Assembly: GCA_002162755.1 (NCBI GenBank)
Contig: MAAS01000031.1
Location: 184,518 to 220,356 of the forward strand
Reading direction: 5' to 3'
Source of the DNA: Gammaproteobacteria bacterium 50_400_T64
GTDB taxonomy: Bacteria > Pseudomonadota > Gammaproteobacteria > Pseudomonadales > Porticoccaceae
DNA length: 35,839 bases
The position numbers and the translations under genes were made by a program. Shown here piece by piece: positions 8,108 through 16,957 of this stretch. The notes beneath the pieces are model-generated. The model was not told the DNA's origin. It was given only the letters and a program-made list of their open reading frames with translations, and did not search any database. Numbering within the stretch: position 1 is the first letter of the stretch; each line of letters opens with the position of its first letter.

Positions 8108-9211
8108 ATGACGCTTTCTTTAAAGAGCTTATTAACGGGCTTTCGCTATACGGCACAAGCAACTATTTTACTCGCTACGTTTAGCGCCAGCGCCGCACCC
8201 AGGCCCTACCCGGTCACACAGCAAACCGTTTACGACCTGAAGTCTGTCTTTGCCTCAGTGCAATCTATGGATGTCACCCAGGGCAGAGCCCGCATCGGCG
8301 GCACCCTGGTTGAGCTGCTGGTCGATGAGGGGGACATTGTTGAAGCCGGACAAAAACTGGCCCTGGTACGCGATGCCAAACAAAAATTGCAGATCGCCGC
8401 TTTTGAATCGAAATTACGCTCTTTGAATGCCCAGTTAAAATTGGCCAAAACCACGCTAAAAAGGGTTTCCACCCTGCAAAAAACCGGCAAAGCCAGCCAG
8501 GCAGAGCTCGACAAAGCAAAGACGCAAGTCGACGTCGTCACCGCTGATATTGCAGCGCTTAAGCTGGAACAGGAGGTCGTTCGCGAAGCCCAGGCTCAGG
8601 GCGATGTCCTCGCGCCAACCCGAGGCCGGATACTGAATGTCAACGTCACCCAGGGCGCGGTCATCATGCCCGGCGAGCCCATTGCCGATATCGCGGCTGA
8701 CAACTACATCCTGCGCCTGATGTTGCCTGAGCGCCACGCTCGCTTTATCAAAAAAGATGACAAGGTCTTAGTTGCAGAGCGGGGCATGCTCGACATCAGC
8801 ACTAACACCAACCCTAACACCAGCAATAATGCCAGCCAGGCAACCCGGCGCGAAGGCATTGTTTCCCAGGTTTACCCCGAGCTCGACAACGGCCGCGTGG
8901 TTGCCGATGTTCAGGTCGACGGGCTCGGTGATTTTTTCGTCGGCGAGCGGGTCAGAGTTTGGGTCTCCACCGACCAGCGCGAAGCCTATGTCATTCCCGA
9001 ATCCTACATCCACCGCCGTTACGGCCTGAGCTTCGTCTATTTAAGTGATGGCAGCGAAATCGTTATTCAGCCCGGCAGCCAACTCGCCACCGGTATTGAA
9101 GTGCTATCCGGTCTGCAAAACGGAGACATGCTGATACAGAAACTTAAGCAACAACGTACCCAGCAAAGTCCACAACAGCCCCCCGCCCACTCAAATAACG
9201 CGGGGCAATAA
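8108..9211 (+). CDS. RND efflux periplasmic adaptor (membrane fusion protein)
   Basis: The 367-residue protein links an inner-membrane RND pump to an outer-membrane channel. From the chosen ATG at 8108 it begins with a signal peptide (hydrophobic run ATILLATFSASAA, probable cleavage before AAPRPYPV), followed by the lipoyl half-motif (GGTLVELLVDEGDIVEAGQKLALV), an alpha-helical hairpin with Lys/Ala heptads, the returning lipoyl half (DVLAPTRGRILNVNVTQGAVI), and beta-barrel and membrane-proximal parts. The reading frame is open from 8012, but the extra 32 residues precede the signal peptide and are unlikely to be translated. The tail is Gln/Pro-rich. The RND gene begins 2 bases after its stop. 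Confidence 0.93.
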   Translation: MTLSLKSLLTGFRYTAQATILLATFSASAAPRPYPVTQQTVYDLKSVFASVQSMDVTQGRARIGGTLVELLVDEGDIVEAGQKLALVRDAKQKLQIAAFESKLRSLNAQLKLAKTTLKRVSTLQKTGKASQAELDKAKTQVDVVTADIAALKLEQEVVREAQAQGDVLAPTRGRILNVNVTQGAVIMPGEPIADIAADNYILRLMLPERHARFIKKDDKVLVAERGMLDISTNTNPNTSNNASQATRREGIVSQVYPELDNGRVVADVQVDGLGDFFVGERVRVWVSTDQREAYVIPESYIHRRYGLSFVYLSDGSEIVIQPGSQLATGIEVLSGLQNGDMLIQKLKQQRTQQSPQQPPAHSNNAGQ

Positions 9212-9213
9212 TT

Positions 9214-12200
9214 GTGTCTACAGGCATTGCGGGGCGCATTACCCAGGGCTTTATACAATCGGCACTCACGCCACTGATTCTTATCGTCTCCGTCATTCTC
9301 GGCGGCATGGCACTGCTGAGCATGCCCCAGGAAGAAGACCCGCAGATCACCGTACCCTTCGTCGATATTTTTATTGACACCCCCGGCCTGAAAGCAGAAG
9401 ACGTGGTCGAACTGGTGACCAAGCCCTTTGAAGACATTCTCAAAGGCATCGACAATGTTGAGCATGTCTATTCAATGACCCGTGACGATGGCATCGCCCT
9501 GACCGTGCGTTTTGATACCGGTTTCGACGACGATGCCGCCGTGGCGCGGGTCAACGACGCCATCGACGCCAACCGCTATCGCGTACCTGCAAACCTGCCA
9601 CCGCCGCTGGTCATCGGTCGCAGCATTGATGATGCCGCCGTAGTGGTACTCACCCTGTCACCCAAGCCCGGTAATAAAGGCCGCTGGAGCGCCGAGACGC
9701 TCTACGATTTAACCGAAGAGCTAAAGCACGAAATCATCAAAGTCGACGACGTCGGCCTGACGTATATTATTGGTGGTCAGCCCAAAGAATTGCGTATCGA
9801 ACCCGACCCCGAATTACTGTCCCTCTACGGTGTCACCCTTAATCAGGTGGTCGAGAAAGTACGCAACGCCAACCTCTCATTTGCCGCCGGTAATTTGCGC
9901 AATACTAATCAACTCACCCCCGTCATCGTTGGCCAGACCCTGCACAGCACTACCGAAATTGGCCTGCTGGTAATCACCACCACCGATGGTCGGCCTGTGT
10001 ATTTACGCGATGTCGCCAAGGTTGTGATCGGTGCAAGTCTCGGCGAGCACCGTGTCTCACAACTACTGCCCGCCAGTGACGGTGAAAGTGGCAAAAGCTA
10101 CGAACGCCTGCCCGCTGTTACCCTGGCTATTGGCAAGCGCAATGGTGCCAATGGCGTGGCCATTAGCGAAGGTGTATTAAAGCGCCTTGAGCTAGTGCGC
10201 GGCAATTTGATACCCGATGACATTAACGTGGCAGTAACCCGCGACTACGGTGAAACAGCAGGGCACAAATCGAATGAAATGATGCTTCACCTGGTTCTCG
10301 CCACTGCTGCCATCGTCATTATTATGGGCGCTTTTTTAGGCTGGCGAGAGGGTATTGTCGTACTACTGGTCGTTCCCTCAACCATATTGCTCACCTTTTT
10401 CACCTGCTGGATGCTCGACGTCACGCTCAATCGCCTGACCATGTACGGCATTATTTTCTCCATTGCCATCCTCGCCGACGATGCCATTGTGGTGATAGAA
10501 AATGTCTCCCGCCACTGGAAAATGCACGATGGCCGCAGCCTGCTACAGTCCACCATTGATGGCGTGGCCGAGGTCGGTAACCCCACTATTATCGCCACCT
10601 TTACCGTCGTTATGGCGATGCTACCGATGCTTTTTATCAGTGGCTTTATTGCCCCCTTTCTCGAGCCCATTCCTATCGCCGCCATTGCTGCGATGATCTT
10701 CTCGCTCATCCTCGCCTTCACGGTAGTGCCCTGGGCGATGCTCAAATTGCACCCCGAGACCAAAGATGAAGAGAGTGAATCAGCCGCCGAAAAACTCGAC
10801 GATGAAAAAGAGGCTCTGGGCGGTGTTTTTGGCAGCGCCGTTCGTGCCACTTTGGGTGGCCTGCTGAGCACCCCAAAACGCGCCAAATACACTGTATTTG
10901 TCATTGTCGGACTGACCCTACTGACCTTTTTAATCCCCTACTACAAACTGGTGCTGTTCAAAATCATGCCCTTCGATGATAAACAGGACATTCAAATACA
11001 GTTTGATCTTCCCGAGGGTTCCACCCTCGAAGCGACCGATCGCATACTGGTCGAGGCCAGTCATTTAATCGGCGATATTGAAGAAATTCAAAACATGCAG
11101 CTCTACGCCGGTGTCGCCGGGCCCTTCCACTTTTACGGACTGGTACGCCAGGACTACTTGCGCAACTCGCCAGAATTGGGCGAAGTGCGCATCCGCCTAT
11201 CATCAACCTGGGAACGCGATCGTGAAAGTCACGAAATCGCCATGGAAATTCGCCAGCGCTTAAAGGCCCTTAAACTGCCAGAAAACACCACCGTAGAACT
11301 GGTCGAATCTCCCCCTGGGCCACCAGCACCCTACATTGTGCTGGCCGAAGTCTACGGCCCCGATGCCGAAACCCGCCGTGCCAGCACGCGCAAAATCCAA
11401 CAAGCGATAGACGCAGTTCCGGCTCTGGCGGAAACCGACAACTCCCTGGGCAACCCCGCCATGCGCATGCGTATTGCCATCGACCAGGAGAACCTCGACT
11501 TCCACCAGGTTAACGAAGGCGCTGTTTACAGCACTCTCGCCGCCCTGCTACAGGGCGTTAACCTCGGGCACTCCCACCGTGGCGATGGGCGCAACCCCAT
11601 CCCCATCGTTATGCGCCAGCCCAAAGAATCACTCTTTGTGGGCGAGCGCCTGTTGTCGACACCCATTCCCACCATGACCGGTGAAACCCGTGAGTTGGGC
11701 GATGTGGTGACCATTACCCACGAACCCGCTTCCTACCCCATTTACCGCCGCGATGGTCGCTTCGCCGATCTGGTAATGGCCAGTATTCGTGGCGAGCACC
11801 GCGACGCCCCCATGTACGCTTTGCACGATGTTGAACAAAACATTAAAAAAATGGACTGGCCCGAGGGCATGCAACCCGAGGTGCGCTACTTCAACCAGCC
11901 GGAAGATGAGAGCAAACCCACCCTGCTGTGGATGGGTGAGTGGGACGTCACCAAAGAAACCTTCGTCGAACTCGGCTCTGCCTTTAACTACGCCATTCTC
12001 GGCATTTACATATTGGTGGTCGGCCAGTTCAGCAGCTTCAAAACCCCGCTAGTGGTATTGCTGCCGGTGCCGCTGGGCTTTTCCGGCATTATTCTCGGCC
12101 ACTGGATAATGGATGCCACCTACTCCATGCCCTCCACCATCGGGCTGATCGCTCTCTCGGGCATCGTAGTGCGCAACTCGATTTTATTGATTGAGTTCAT

Positions 12201-12447
12201 TCACATGAAAAGCCGGGAAGGCGTACCGATGCGCACTGCAGCCCTTGAAGCTGCAGCCATACGCTCAAAACCCATCTTCCTCACCGCCCTCGCGGGCATT
12301 GCCGGTTCGGCCTTTATTTTGCCCGACGCTATGCTTCACGGCATGGGTGTGGCGCTGATGTTTGGTCTGGCTTCGTCGACGATACTCACTTTAATCATCA
12401 TACCTGCCATGTATGTCTGGCTGCGGGATGACGGGCGTGCCGTTTAA
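9214..12447 (+). CDS. RND-family efflux transporter, inner-membrane pump
   Basis: This 1077-residue protein has the AcrB-type layout: a first transmembrane helix near 15-35, a large periplasmic loop, helices TM2-TM6 from about 350, a second periplasmic loop, and a final helix bundle from about 925. The two proton-relay aspartates are present in TM4 (AILADDAIVVIE, Asp422-Asp423). It is closest in style to the broad HAE/HME-like group with a companion fusion protein. The substrate cannot be read from sequence. It starts at GTG 9214, 2 bases after the adaptor stop, so the two genes are co-translated. No TolC-type channel gene follows. Transcription ends at a hairpin terminator at 12474. Confidence 0.95.
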   Translation: MSTGIAGRITQGFIQSALTPLILIVSVILGGMALLSMPQEEDPQITVPFVDIFIDTPGLKAEDVVELVTKPFEDILKGIDNVEHVYSMTRDDGIALTVRFDTGFDDDAAVARVNDAIDANRYRVPANLPPPLVIGRSIDDAAVVVLTLSPKPGNKGRWSAETLYDLTEELKHEIIKVDDVGLTYIIGGQPKELRIEPDPELLSLYGVTLNQVVEKVRNANLSFAAGNLRNTNQLTPVIVGQTLHSTTEIGLLVITTTDGRPVYLRDVAKVVIGASLGEHRVSQLLPASDGESGKSYERLPAVTLAIGKRNGANGVAISEGVLKRLELVRGNLIPDDINVAVTRDYGETAGHKSNEMMLHLVLATAAIVIIMGAFLGWREGIVVLLVVPSTILLTFFTCWMLDVTLNRLTMYGIIFSIAILADDAIVVIENVSRHWKMHDGRSLLQSTIDGVAEVGNPTIIATFTVVMAMLPMLFISGFIAPFLEPIPIAAIAAMIFSLILAFTVVPWAMLKLHPETKDEESESAAEKLDDEKEALGGVFGSAVRATLGGLLSTPKRAKYTVFVIVGLTLLTFLIPYYKLVLFKIMPFDDKQDIQIQFDLPEGSTLEATDRILVEASHLIGDIEEIQNMQLYAGVAGPFHFYGLVRQDYLRNSPELGEVRIRLSSTWERDRESHEIAMEIRQRLKALKLPENTTVELVESPPGPPAPYIVLAEVYGPDAETRRASTRKIQQAIDAVPALAETDNSLGNPAMRMRIAIDQENLDFHQVNEGAVYSTLAALLQGVNLGHSHRGDGRNPIPIVMRQPKESLFVGERLLSTPIPTMTGETRELGDVVTITHEPASYPIYRRDGRFADLVMASIRGEHRDAPMYALHDVEQNIKKMDWPEGMQPEVRYFNQPEDESKPTLLWMGEWDVTKETFVELGSAFNYAILGIYILVVGQFSSFKTPLVVLLPVPLGFSGIILGHWIMDATYSMPSTIGLIALSGIVVRNSILLIEFIHMKSREGVPMRTAALEAAAIRSKPIFLTALAGIAGSAFILPDAMLHGMGVALMFGLASSTILTLIIIPAMYVWLRDDGRAV

Positions 12448-12473
12448 AAAACCATAGGTATAACGCTCAAACA

Positions 12474-12511
12474 AAAAAACCCTCCCCTGATTATTCAGCG
12501 GAGGGTTTTTT
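12474..12511. terminator. Bidirectional intrinsic terminator
   Basis: A 12-bp stem with AAAAAACCCTCC and GGAGGGTTTTTT arms, extended inside by CTGA/TCAG, sits between the convergent ends of the RND pump (12447) and the beta-propeller gene (12542). There are U-tracts on both strands, so it can serve both genes. Confidence 0.92.
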
Positions 12512-12541
12512 ATCGCGTAAATTATCGTGTAAAACCTAAGC

Positions 12542-14143
12542 TCAAGATCTGCTTATTTGTAAAATACTGCCCTCGCCATCGGCAGCAAGTAATAAAGCAC
12601 CCTTACCATCAACACAAAGGCCGCCGGCAAAATCGAGCGGGCAAGCAGCACCTACAGGTAAATGGGTGACGATTTGTTGAGGCTGATTATCGCCGGCAAG
12701 ATCAACCGCCCAAATTGAGCGGGTCGCCCTGTCGAGGGCATAGAGGGTATTATCAATGGCCGCCAGACCTCGGGGGTCGACCAGGCCCTCAAGTACAACT
12801 GACACTTCACCCTGCGAACTCACCGCAATAACTCGCCCACTACCCGTATCTGACACATAACATTGACCTTGCCACATAAGAACATCAGTCGGTGCATTCA
12901 AGCCATCGACTAAAGTGCGAACCTCACCCGAGGCGCTAATAGCGAGTACGGAGTTGGTGTTTTCCCGCACCACGAGCACCCCGCCATCATCTGCGGCACA
13001 GAGGCCTTTTAACTGCCCCTGTTTGGGCACCAGCATGTCAGTCGCCTGCAAAGCAAAATCATAGCGCAGCACATCACCTCGGGCCGTGGTCATCAAAAAC
13101 TCACCGGGCTTGCCCTGGGCAACGGCACGCACAAAGCGAGGCGCGGAATTATCCAGCGGGCTACCGACCGCACTTCGCTCACCTGCGGGAGAGATCATCG
13201 CCAGACTAAGGCCGTCGACCACAAAGCAAGTGCCCGAAGCCGTATCGCAGGCGATGCCCCAGGGACCCACCCAACCAGCTTCAACCAGCACGCGCTCTTC
13301 ATTACTGCCATCCATCGCCACCTCGGCAACACCGCCATCGACAAAATGAGAGAGATAAAGTTTGCCCTCGGCATCGATGGCCAGATTATCGATACCCGGC
13401 CGCACCTTCGCAACCACCGTTTGCTCACCCGTTTCAGTATCAATTTTCACCACCTCACCATTACCCGCCTGAGGGACTAACAAGTCACCAAAAGGTGTGA
13501 ATTTAGCCGCTGTGGGATGAGACAGGCCCGTTGTGACTTGCTCCAGCTCACCGCTTTCGGGGTCGGCGCGCCAGATTTCACCCTTCGACACCAGTGGATA
13601 GTAGAGCTTCCCATCGGGCCCGCCCGCCAGAGCATTGGGGCTGTCGAGGTCTTTGGCGATTAAACGTGGTGGTCTATCGTCGTGGGGGTAGAGTTCAAAC
13701 AGGCGACCTTTTGGCCGGTGTTCATCGATAAACAAACGATCATTAAACACGGTGACGCCATTGGCCGATGGGAGTTCGTCAGAAACGATAGTCACTTCAC
13801 CATCGGGCTTGCGCATGCTCACCTGGGCGCTCATCACTTCGGTGGAGTACATATTGCCAGCGGAATCAAAAGCAACGTCATCGGGCCCGGTGATTGGCCC
13901 ACCGTTCTCAGCGATCACTTCTAACTCACCCGTCGCCGTATCAATAGCCGTTACCTGGCTGCCCATAGCCTGTGCGACATACAACCGGCCATCGGTGCCA
14001 AATTGCATGCCATTGGCACCAAATAAAGCACTGGCTGGGGTCATGCGCTTGCATTCCCAACCCGCTGTCAAACGGGGGGTTACAATTTTCTCACCGTGTA
14101 GGGCCGTGAAACGATTATTCATTATTGTTGACACTTGCTGCAC
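12542..14143 (-). CDS. NHL/SMP-30-like beta-propeller protein
   Basis: The 533-residue protein is made of repeated blades of the type G-x-DG-x-LYV-x-(8)-V-x-x-IDxxTGE, spaced about 40-45 residues apart. Examples are FGTDGRLYVAQ, FDSAGNMYSTEV, GPDGKLYYPLV, IDAEGKLYLSH, QGQCYVSDTGSG and IDNTLYALDRA. This resembles the SMP-30/gluconolactonase and Vgb/NHL groups. The length suggests about 10-12 blades, enough for two propellers. No signal peptide is visible, so it is probably cytoplasmic. GTG at 14143 and ATG at 14122 are both possible starts, and neither has a strong ribosome-binding site. A lactonase role is possible, but the metal ligands cannot be assigned by eye. A terminator separates it from the amidohydrolase gene upstream. 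Confidence 0.82.
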   Translation of the reverse strand: MQQVSTIMNNRFTALHGEKIVTPRLTAGWECKRMTPASALFGANGMQFGTDGRLYVAQAMGSQVTAIDTATGELEVIAENGGPITGPDDVAFDSAGNMYSTEVMSAQVSMRKPDGEVTIVSDELPSANGVTVFNDRLFIDEHRPKGRLFELYPHDDRPPRLIAKDLDSPNALAGGPDGKLYYPLVSKGEIWRADPESGELEQVTTGLSHPTAAKFTPFGDLLVPQAGNGEVVKIDTETGEQTVVAKVRPGIDNLAIDAEGKLYLSHFVDGGVAEVAMDGSNEERVLVEAGWVGPWGIACDTASGTCFVVDGLSLAMISPAGERSAVGSPLDNSAPRFVRAVAQGKPGEFLMTTARGDVLRYDFALQATDMLVPKQGQLKGLCAADDGGVLVVRENTNSVLAISASGEVRTLVDGLNAPTDVLMWQGQCYVSDTGSGRVIAVSSQGEVSVVLEGLVDPRGLAAIDNTLYALDRATRSIWAVDLAGDNQPQQIVTHLPVGAACPLDFAGGLCVDGKGALLLAADGEGSILQISRS

Positions 14144-14187
14144 CTCGCAGAAAATAATTAATCATGCCGATTGGCTAATTCAAAGGC

Positions 14188-14223
14188 AAAAAAAACCCCG
14201 TAACAGCAATCAGCTACGGGGTT
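14188..14223 (-). terminator. Intrinsic terminator of the amidohydrolase gene
   Basis: AACCCCGTA and TACGGGGTT form a 9-bp stem (14194-14202 with 14215-14223) with a 12-base loop. On the minus strand it is followed by eight T (14188-14195, partly within the stem). It lies 31 bases beyond the amidohydrolase stop and before the beta-propeller start, so the two genes are probably separate transcripts. Confidence 0.88.
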
Positions 14224-14253
14224 CTTCTAAACCTTAGAAAGGCTTAACTTACA

Positions 14254-15378
14254 TTACACATTTACGTTCAAGTTGAACAACTTCTTCACATTATCGTGAA
14301 CACAGGCATTCTGCTGCTCGATGCTCAGGTGGCCCATCTGCTCGTCGAGAATTTGCTGCGAAATGGGCCAGCAAGCATCGGTGTGCGGGTAGTCGTTAGC
14401 CCACATTAAGCAACCGCTGTCGATGACATCCTGGTTGCGATAAGCCGTCTCGTCATCCTGGAAGGTAAAGGAGACATTCTGGTCGATGTACTCACTCGGT
14501 CGACGCGTCAATGAACATTCAACCGCTGGCCCCAGGCGAGCAATGGCGTGATCAGCACGGTACTTGTAGTGAGGAATCCAGCCGGCATCGCCCTCGGCAA
14601 CAACCATTTTCAGTTTGGGGTGACGCTCAAAAACACCACCAAACAGGAAGACACCCAGTACGTCCTGAACACCACGGATAATGTTCATAAAGCCGTTAGC
14701 CGCATGGCCACGCTTGGGTGCCAGTACTTCTTTAACACCACAATCGTCAGAAGTGAGAATGTGGAAGCACATGGGCATATCCAGATCAACTGAACACTGC
14801 CACAGAGCATCGTAATCGAGGTGATCATAATCGGCATAGCCGGGACGACCCGGCATCATCATGCCGACCATGCCCTGAGCCTTGGCGCGCTTCACGTCTT
14901 CAATCGCGGAATCAACTGACATAACAGCAGATTGCCCCAAACCGAAGAGGCGGTTGGGCTGGGCACCACAGAAAGTTTCCAGCCAACGATTATAAGCCTG
15001 CATGCAGGCATTCTTATACTCAAGATCGGGGTGGCCACATATGATCATGCCAACAGAGGCATAGATGATTTCGGCACACACACCGTCCTGATCCTGCACT
15101 TCAGCGCGGAAGTCAGGGTTCCAGGCTGCATTGGGCAGCTCGTCAAACTTGGCATTGCGATACTTCGGCAATTCTGCAGCGGGGACGCCTGCGGCACCGA
15201 GTAGGGCCAGAGGGATAATGTCATCAAGGCCGGGAATGTTGAAAATGGAGCCGCCGGTTGGGCCATCAATGACCGTTGGTGCACGATCACGGAATTTGGG
15301 GTCAATAAAATCAATATACGTGTTGGGCGGCTCTACAATGTGAGAGTCCGCTGAAATACCTGGTTTACGAGTAGCCAT
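14254..15378 (-). CDS. Amidohydrolase 2 (ACMSD-like metal-dependent hydrolase/decarboxylase)
   Basis: The 374-residue protein belongs to the amidohydrolase_2 group that includes aminocarboxymuconate-semialdehyde decarboxylase and gamma-resorcylate decarboxylase. The visible motifs are the N-terminal DSHIVEPPN (in this family often D-x-H metal site), a central histidine in MCFHILTS, FLFGGVFERHPKLKMVVAEGD, and the C-terminal metal aspartate in WANDYPHTDA. These proteins act on carboxylated aromatic or semialdehyde intermediates, or on hydrolysable rings. The substrate is unknown. The start is ATG at 15378 with GGAG 6 bases upstream. A palindrome lies 74 bases upstream of the start, and a terminator follows the gene, so it appears monocistronic. 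Confidence 0.92.
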   Translation of the reverse strand: MATRKPGISADSHIVEPPNTYIDFIDPKFRDRAPTVIDGPTGGSIFNIPGLDDIIPLALLGAAGVPAAELPKYRNAKFDELPNAAWNPDFRAEVQDQDGVCAEIIYASVGMIICGHPDLEYKNACMQAYNRWLETFCGAQPNRLFGLGQSAVMSVDSAIEDVKRAKAQGMVGMMMPGRPGYADYDHLDYDALWQCSVDLDMPMCFHILTSDDCGVKEVLAPKRGHAANGFMNIIRGVQDVLGVFLFGGVFERHPKLKMVVAEGDAGWIPHYKYRADHAIARLGPAVECSLTRRPSEYIDQNVSFTFQDDETAYRNQDVIDSGCLMWANDYPHTDACWPISQQILDEQMGHLSIEQQNACVHDNVKKLFNLNVNV

Positions 15379-15711
15379 GTTATCTCCATCCTTATTATTA
15401 ATTTAGTCATTCAAGCTTGCAGCCCGGGCAAAGGGGTAATGCAAACAACCCTGTAAAGGTATTTACATTTTTCCAAATCAGCGGGGTGAGTGTCAAACAA
15501 TCCAGACGTTTTTTAGCGAATCCGGCCTCTTTTCTGTGACCAGAAATTTTGTCGCCTCAATTTGTATCTATAAGAAATCAAAACCAGCATCAATTCGATA
15601 GCCCAAGTGCAACTCGTATTAAGGAAGCGGATTAAGCATTACAAGGCCTACTTCATCACCTTTTAATGGCCTTATCTCAAGTAGTGTTAAATTGCTCGCT
15701 AGCCAATTACA
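15379..15711. other. Divergent intergenic region
   Basis: This region of about 330 bases separates the divergent amidohydrolase and cyclase-PilZ genes. Apart from the palindrome at 15452-15467 I see no gene, RNA or clear sigma-70 promoter pair. It is moderately AT-rich and should hold both promoters. Confidence 0.6.
15452..15467. promoter_or_regulatory. Palindrome TGTAAA-N4-TTTACA, possible operator
   Basis: This is a perfect 6-bp inverted repeat with a GGTA centre, 74 bases upstream of the amidohydrolase start. The half-sites equal those of a TyrR/PhhR box, but the spacer is 4 rather than 6, so another dimeric regulator is as likely. It is followed on the plus strand by a short T-run, so a weak hairpin is also possible. 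Confidence 0.4.
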
Positions 15712-16866
15712 ATGCCGCTATCAATTTTTAATTGCCTTACCAATTTGTCAACGAGCAGACAACAACTTATGCAAGAAAATGAGAAACAGATCCTGATTGA
15801 GAACCTGCTTCACAGCATTCGCAAACGTCCTGCTTCCGTAGTATCGAGCGGTGTACAAAAAACACTTGATGAAAGCGCCCTGGCTAAAGAGTTTTACACG
15901 CTCATTAGTGAGGCCACGGGTGACCACTATAAATCTGAACAAAAGCAGGTGACCATACTGCTCGCTGATTTACGTGGCTTTAGTGCCATGTCGGAGAAAC
16001 ATACGGCGAAAGAGTTGATCGATCTTTTGAATCGCTATTTCCACAAAATGAGCGAAATCATTCTCCACTACGGCGGCACCATTGATAAGTTTATGGGTGA
16101 CTCCGTAATGGCTCTGTTTGGCGCGCCCTCCAGTAACGAGGACGATCTAGAGAGAGCGCTCGCCTGTGCCGTGGAAATGCAGCTTGCCATGAATGATGTC
16201 AACGAGACCAATCAAGCCTTGGGCCTGCCCAATATTTACATGGGCATCGGCCTCAATACGGGTACGGTAGTCGCGGGAAATCTCGGCTCAATACTGCATA
16301 GTGAATATACCGTTATCGGCAATGAAGTGAACCTGACTTCGCGTATTGAAGCGCACAGCTTGCGCGGGCAAATCATGCTCAGCGAAAGTACTTATGATCT
16401 GGCCGCAGAATACGTAACCGTTGGCACCATTAATGACGTGCTGGTCAAAGGTCGATCCAAAAGTGTTCGCCTCTATGAGCTGCTATCAACCAGCCGCCCA
16501 AAGCAGCTGGAAGTTCCCCAACGAGAAATACGTAAAAGCCCTCGTATCGCCGTCAATATGCCACTCAACTTCCAGACTGTGGCAGGTAAGACTGTACAGA
16601 CTGAAGAATACGAAGGGCGTATTAACAACATCAGCTATAACGGCATGATGGCTGTTCTACCCATGCCCATTCAGCCCAGCGCCGAAATTAAAATCCACTT
16701 TGCCCTGTCGATGATGTCCAACCGGACCAGCGAAGTGTATGCCAAAGTGCTGCACGTACAGGAGTTAGATAAACAGTTTTACTGCCAGCTGGAATTTACT
16801 TTTATTGATGACGATGCCCAGCGCGAACTGAAAGAGTTTATTGACCGCATCATTGAGAGCAACTAG
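15712..16866 (+). CDS. Class III adenylate cyclase fused to a C-terminal PilZ domain
   Basis: The protein is predicted to make cAMP and to bind c-di-GMP. Numbering from the first ATG (384 residues), the cyclase domain spans about 76-260: metal aspartates Asp86 (LLADLRGF) and Asp130 (KFMGD), adenine-selecting Lys126 and Thr200 (SEYTVIG), and transition-state Asn207 and Arg211 (GNEVNLTSR). All are intact, with class IIIb spacing. The PilZ domain (about 272-380) keeps both c-di-GMP motifs: RxxxR at Arg274-Arg278 and NxSxxG at 306-311. There is no transmembrane segment, so it is soluble. An in-frame ATG at 15769 (Met20) could be the true start, and neither site has a strong ribosome-binding site. 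The next gene follows after 91 bases. The pairing of these two domains is unusual and suggests c-di-GMP control of cAMP synthesis (inference). Confidence 0.92.
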   Translation: MPLSIFNCLTNLSTSRQQLMQENEKQILIENLLHSIRKRPASVVSSGVQKTLDESALAKEFYTLISEATGDHYKSEQKQVTILLADLRGFSAMSEKHTAKELIDLLNRYFHKMSEIILHYGGTIDKFMGDSVMALFGAPSSNEDDLERALACAVEMQLAMNDVNETNQALGLPNIYMGIGLNTGTVVAGNLGSILHSEYTVIGNEVNLTSRIEAHSLRGQIMLSESTYDLAAEYVTVGTINDVLVKGRSKSVRLYELLSTSRPKQLEVPQREIRKSPRIAVNMPLNFQTVAGKTVQTEEYEGRINNISYNGMMAVLPMPIQPSAEIKIHFALSMMSNRTSEVYAKVLHVQELDKQFYCQLEFTFIDDDAQRELKEFIDRIIESN

Positions 16867-16957
16867 CCTCAAAACTACTAGAATCAAACCCACCGGAATT
16901 TTTCGCCACAGCGACTAAACTAACTAAGAAACCGGAAAACAGATCAGGTAATAATCA

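Noticed and set aside
10287..10904. 205-codon open frame antisense to the RND pump
   Set aside because: Shadow of the conserved transmembrane region; Ser/Thr/Ala-rich composition typical of antisense frames.
13752..14237. 161-codon frame opposite the beta-propeller start
   Set aside because: It runs through the amidohydrolase terminator and mirrors blade repeats; no recognisable protein.
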